Below are positions 60,000-64,000 of a DNA stretch of 64,000 nt, one piece after another. Under the pieces are notes generated by a model. That model was not told the DNA's origin. It did not search any database and was given only the letters and a program-made list of their open reading frames with translations. The stretch covers positions 20,620,153-20,684,152 of the forward strand of contig NC_134028.1 of assembly GCF_964204645.1 (NCBI RefSeq), read 5' to 3'. Every line of letters starts with the position of its first letter. The stretch's first letter is position 1. The DNA is from Tubulanus polymorphus (Eukaryota; Nemertea; Palaeonemertea; Tubulaniformes; Tubulanidae). Position numbers and translations under genes: made by a program.

Positions 60000-60650
60000 A
60001 TCACAGAGTTCCACATTCCTTGACCAAGTTCCATAAAACTAGATCCAGTTCCACAGAACACCGCTCCACAGTTCTGGGTCCATTTCCACAGTTGTTGACC
60101 AAGTTTCATAGTTCTGCATGGAGCTTGCAGTTGTAGGCCAAGTTACTCTGTTCTGAGACCTACTTCCATAGTTGTGGTCTCTGTTCAACAGTTGTGGGCG
60201 TACCTTTACAGTTGTGAACCAAGTTCCACAGTTCTGGGCCTACCTCACTTGTGGTCCCAGTCACAGTTCTGGACCTACTCCTACAGTTTTGGATCCAGTT
60301 CCACAGTTTTGGACCTGCTTATAGAGTTATAGAACCAGTTCCACAATGTGGACCTACTTCTATAGTTGTAGACCTAATTCCTCAGTTCGGGTCCTACATC
60401 TACAGTTATGGACACAGTTCCAAAACTTCTGGACCTACATCTACAGTTTTGGACCTTCTTACACAATACTCGTCCTACTTCTTGAATTGTGGACACAATT
60501 CCAAACCCCTGGACCTACTTGTTCAGAAAGTTGTGAATCAAGATCTACAGTGTGCTGGACATACTTCGGCAGCTTTGGACACAGTTCAACACTTCTGGAC
60601 TTGCTTATCTAGGGTCCAATTCCACAGTCCTGGACAAAGTTCGGTTGAAT
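60000..60650 (-). repeat. 39-bp minisatellite, inverted (copy IV right arm)
   Basis: Closely matches 31100-31850 in reverse-complement units. It explains the 146-residue frame at 60251-60691. Confidence 0.85.
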
Positions 60651-61178
60651 TTGATTCAAGAGTTAAAATGGATTCATTTTCGTCAAGTTGACTCTTCTGT
60701 GGAATTGTGGAACCGGGCGAAGTTTGGTTAATATTTGAATCTACAGTTCATATCAAGTCTTTTACAGGATTTTATTTCATTGTGTGGGTGAAAAAATGTA
60801 CAACGTACTTCAAATTTCCAGCAACGACTGTAAACAAATCACACAAATTAAACATGACAAATATAATCGAATCAATCCTGTAATTAGTTGGAATCAAATC
60901 TATATTTCATTGAAGTGCTAATCCCGAAGCCGTTCAGCAACTTCTGATCAAATATTATTCAGCCCAAAGTATGTATAAATCTCGCAAAATTTAATCGACA
61001 AAATGAAACATTCGTCGGTCGCTTCACCAGCACGTTAAATTTCAACACACATCATACAGGTAAGATCAGTAACGCAAAATATCCATGTTCTGGCAAAGTC
61101 GGGAACCAGTCGTTTGTTCTGGCTTAGCCGGGACCAGTCTCTATTTCTATAATCTGATTGCAGTTTTCCGGAAACAAC

Positions 61179-61908
61179 ATGGAATTGATAAGTTTTTGGT
61201 GGTTTATCTGGCGGTTTTCTGGGTTTCAACCGATGCCATTGATGAAAGTACATGTAGCGAGGTAAATATATGTCTATGATGAGGAAACGCCGTTTGTTAA
61301 TCGTCGAAGCATTTCTTCAATCATGTTATGATCAAATAATCCATCGCAGCTACACTCATGAACCTAAAGTCTACAAACCTCATTGGTCCTATGTACAATT
61401 GATATTCCTCATGGATAGACGAATCAACAGAAATAACTCTCGGTATCTGAAACAAATCTCTGAATATGGGTTGAAGTATTCAATCCCATGAAAAAGTAGC
61501 TGCTGTTTTGGATCTATGTTGTGGGTTTTTACGCAATTATATTCAAGACTGGAAAAAGTCGCAATTATTTATAACCTCTTAGTATTCTTATATTAATAGT
61601 GATTATCAGTGTTGTATTTGAAAGGTTCACCAAAGAAAAAGCATTTTCAATTGTGTTTGTTTTATTGGCAGGTATCATCTCGTGCTGTCGAGTTTTACGG
61701 CAAGGCCATATCGGGACCACTGAGCAAATTGACTTGCAAGTCTATCGTTAAAAGCAATATCTTCGACGATCTTAAGTCACCAGGTCGACTAGGTAATATT
61801 TCGTCGACGGTCTTCAATTCTAGAAAGGGCAAATCGCTGATTATCGATTTCGCAAGAAACAATGCGAAAAATCTAAGAAAAATTTTGATCCTTGATCTTG
61901 AGCCTTGA
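61179..61908 (+). pseudogene. SSP copy 8, broken by two frameshifts
   Basis: TATA-like TATAAAT at 60974, first-exon donor at 61059 and both coding exons (61179-61261 and 61672-61908) are present. One T is missing in the T run of the signal-peptide exon near 61195, and one A is missing in the A run near 61880, so the frame ends in ILDLEP instead of the normal helical tail. GKAISGPLSKLTC remains readable. Splice sites are intact, so an aberrant transcript could be made. Confidence 0.78.
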
Positions 61909-62220
61909 AACAACTGGGAAACTAGAAAACTAGAAAATGCCATGGAAATGATGGATAATTCGAACAACATCGCGTCATACTAGAAGATCTAAATTCTAAT
62001 TCTAATTCAGTTCTAGGTTTCGGGTTTCCTTGTTCTATACGATTCAAATGTGTGTCAGTTATTTGTTTATAAATATATGCAAATAGATAATTCTTCGTCG
62101 GCATTATAAATGAATGTAGTGATGTATTGATTTCATTGACGGTTCGATCGCAGTTTGCAGTTCCCCCGGAAACCGGTGAGCAGATGAAACGAGTTCCCAG
62201 TATACGTAAGTATAGTTAGA

Positions 62221-62630
62221 CCAGGACGGCATTGAGAATCTTCAACTTTTGACAACACATGAAGACAGCTGATGGCTTAGTTCGGCACACTCAGATATTA
62301 AACTAGATCACCAAAGTAATAATGATCGGACTAGTTTCCTTGTACCTATTCTTTCGACTCTTAATCAACATGCCTTTTCTGAATGTAATGAACTTTCTCC
62401 AAATATCCCTATCAGAGAAGGAAAGAAAATCATCGGGAAAACTAGGCGTTCGCGCGATCACTATCGTTATTTGGGATATGAAGGCATAGGTTGTACATTT
62501 ATTTAGTTATTCATCGTCTCAGTTCATACTAAGTGGAAAGATACGCACAGGATAAAGAAATTGAAAGAAAAAACAAAAAATATTACATGATTACAAATGA
62601 ACCAATACTATAATCATACAATCGATACAA
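62221..62630. repeat. Right-flank repeat (BHMT 3'-like), copy IV
   Basis: Matches 33684-34096, including GGACGGCATTGAGAATCTTC and ACAATCGATACAAAAA, where the LINE begins. Confidence 0.75.
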
Positions 62631-64000
62631 AAAGGACTTACATTTATGGATATAATGAAAATGACCCACAAAGGTCGTATACTGTATTTATTTCTAAATT
62701 TACTCATTTATATGATACATGCTTTCCATTTATCAAACGCATGAACGCAAAAACCAATAAGTCTAAACCCTGGTTAACTACGGGCTTGTTAGACTCTATT
62801 AAATATAAAAATCACTTATATAGGAAAACACTTTATAATTCAGATATTGCTTTTAAATCCCGTTATTTAGAATATAAGCGATTATTATCACGTTTATTAA
62901 AAACTGTTGAAAAAGGTTACTATGATACTCAGTTATTTGGTGTAAAGAATGATATGAAAGCTACGTGGAAAATCTTAAAAACAGTTATTGGAAGTAACTC
63001 CGTCAAAGAACAACTACCAGCTTCCTTTAAGCTAAACAACGTAACTGTCAGTGGTAGTTTAAACATTGCAAATGAGTTTAATACTTTTTTTGTTAATATC
63101 GGACATCGTTTAGCAAATATGATCCCCGAGTCTGAAAAACATTTCAGTTTTTATTTAAATCGTCCTAATAATGAAAACTTCTTTTTCTTCCCAACAAACT
63201 CGCTAGAAATTGATGAAATAGTAAATAAATTCTCTGGAAATAAAGGTATTGGCATTGACGGGATCTCTATAAAAATAGTTAAAAGAATTATTGATGTTAT
63301 TAAATATCCACTTACTCATATATTCAACAATAGCCTTCATTCTGGAGTGGTCCCTGCTGAACTCAAAATTGCTCGGGTGTGCCCTCTGTATAAAAAAGGT
63401 GAATGCGATTCCTTTGACAATTATCGACCCTTATCTATTTTACCATATTTTTCTAAGATACTAGAAAAACTCGTTCATAAACGTTTAGTCGCTTTTTGTG
63501 ATAAATTTGAAATTATTGATCATAACCAATTTGGATTAAGGAAAAATTACTCAACATCAATGGCATTAACTCGTATATCTGATGAAATAGCAGCCAATAT
63601 TGACGAAAGAAAAACAACGATTGGAATATTTTTGGATTTGTCTAAAGCTTTTGACACAGTAAATCACCGTATTCTTTTGGATAAACTTGATCATTATGGT
63701 ATTTAAGGCACAGCACTTAATTGGTTTCAAAATTACTTAGAAGGTCGCAAACAAATAGTCCAGATTAAAGATACTAATTCTACCGCTTTAGATATTGATA
63801 TTGGAGTACCACAGGGCTCCATTTTAGGTCCATTACTATTTATACTATACATAAACGACTGTACTCGTGCATCTGATATCCTAAAGTTAATTTTATTTGC
63901 TGATGACACGAATGCTTTCTATAGTGATCATCTCGTTGACCGCCTGATAAAAACGATCAATACTGAACTTTCGAAACTAGTTGTTTGGTTTGGTGCCCAC
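62631..64000 (+). mobile_element. 5'-truncated LINE (CR1/jockey-type) reverse transcriptase, continues past window
   Basis: The plus strand encodes a non-LTR retrotransposon ORF2 without its endonuclease part. Visible are SKPWLTTGLLDSIKYKN, the RT segments NYRPLSILPYFSKILEK, FLDLSKAFDTVNH, GVPQGSILGPLLFILYIND and the catalytic FADD. A TAA at 63704-63706 interrupts the frame after HYGI, after which RT homology continues in the same frame, so the copy is inactive. The first dozen residues of the open frame (from 62597) come from the flanking repeat, not the LINE. Confidence 0.9.

Larger units (their letters stand above)
55321..62630. repeat. Palindromic cassette, copy IV (both arms)
   Basis: Left arm: HRM exons (+) 55411-56020, SSP (-) 56.2-57.1 kb, minisatellite 57480-58000, truncated block 58345-58368. 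Centre 58370-59470, shared with copy II. Right arm, inverted: block 59590-59860, minisatellite 60000-60650, SSP (+) 60.95-61.9 kb, HRM tail (-) about 62120-62200, flank 62221-62630. It lacks the SINE found in copies 0, I and III. Confidence 0.78.

Overview
This is nuclear DNA of an invertebrate animal. It is AT-rich, and its genes have many short exons with GT-AG introns, TATA boxes and AATAAA signals. Penelope-like, LINE and SINE debris is common. The gene set (polycystin-1-like protein with REJ domain, betaine-homocysteine methyltransferase, Crossveinless-2/BMPER-like protein, Ly6/uPAR protein) fits a marine bilaterian, probably a lophotrochozoan. That placement is inference and the species cannot be named from the window.

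Layout. 1-1249: retroelement-like debris. 1250-16188 (+): 31 exons of a polycystin-1-like gene (REJ, Ser/Thr-rich linker, GPS, PLAT, polycystin channel, coiled coil) whose 5' end lies outside the window. 16.2-20.1 kb: intergenic, with a 30-bp hairpin insertion. 20244-21266 (+): Ly6/uPAR GPI-anchor-type protein. 34112-36104 (-): complete 8-exon betaine-homocysteine S-methyltransferase. 37949-41247 (+): VWC/VWD protein like BMPER, with an in-frame TAA. 43579-43818 (+): precursor of a cationic, two-cysteine peptide that looks antimicrobial. 62.63 kb to the end: 5'-truncated LINE reverse transcriptase.

The most unusual part is 22.6-34.1 kb plus 45.6-62.6 kb. It holds several copies of a palindromic cassette of about 7 kb. 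Each arm carries, from the outside in: (a) decayed exons resembling a class B GPCR hormone-receptor domain (HRM), (b) tail-to-tail with them, a small three-exon gene for a secreted protein of about 113 residues that I do not recognise (called SSP here), (c) a tandem repeat of about 39 bp, (d) a conserved non-coding block with alternating GTTCGAAC / CGTGGGAACG motifs. The second arm repeats this in reverse, so the SSP genes lie head to head. Of eight SSP copies, four look intact, one is intact but strongly changed with a relocated cysteine, and three are broken. Copies differ by a SINE, a Penelope-like palindrome with hammerhead-ribozyme-like cores and a target-site duplication, and a 29-bp hairpin with a 7-bp duplication, so their history can be ordered. 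The outer right flank matches the sequence next to the BHMT stop codon.

Four ordinary developmental, metabolic or sensory genes therefore surround a rapidly duplicating, lineage-specific cluster of small secreted proteins. A defence, reproductive or signalling role for SSP is possible, but nothing in the sequence decides it. Exon borders were placed by eye from reading phase and splice signals.
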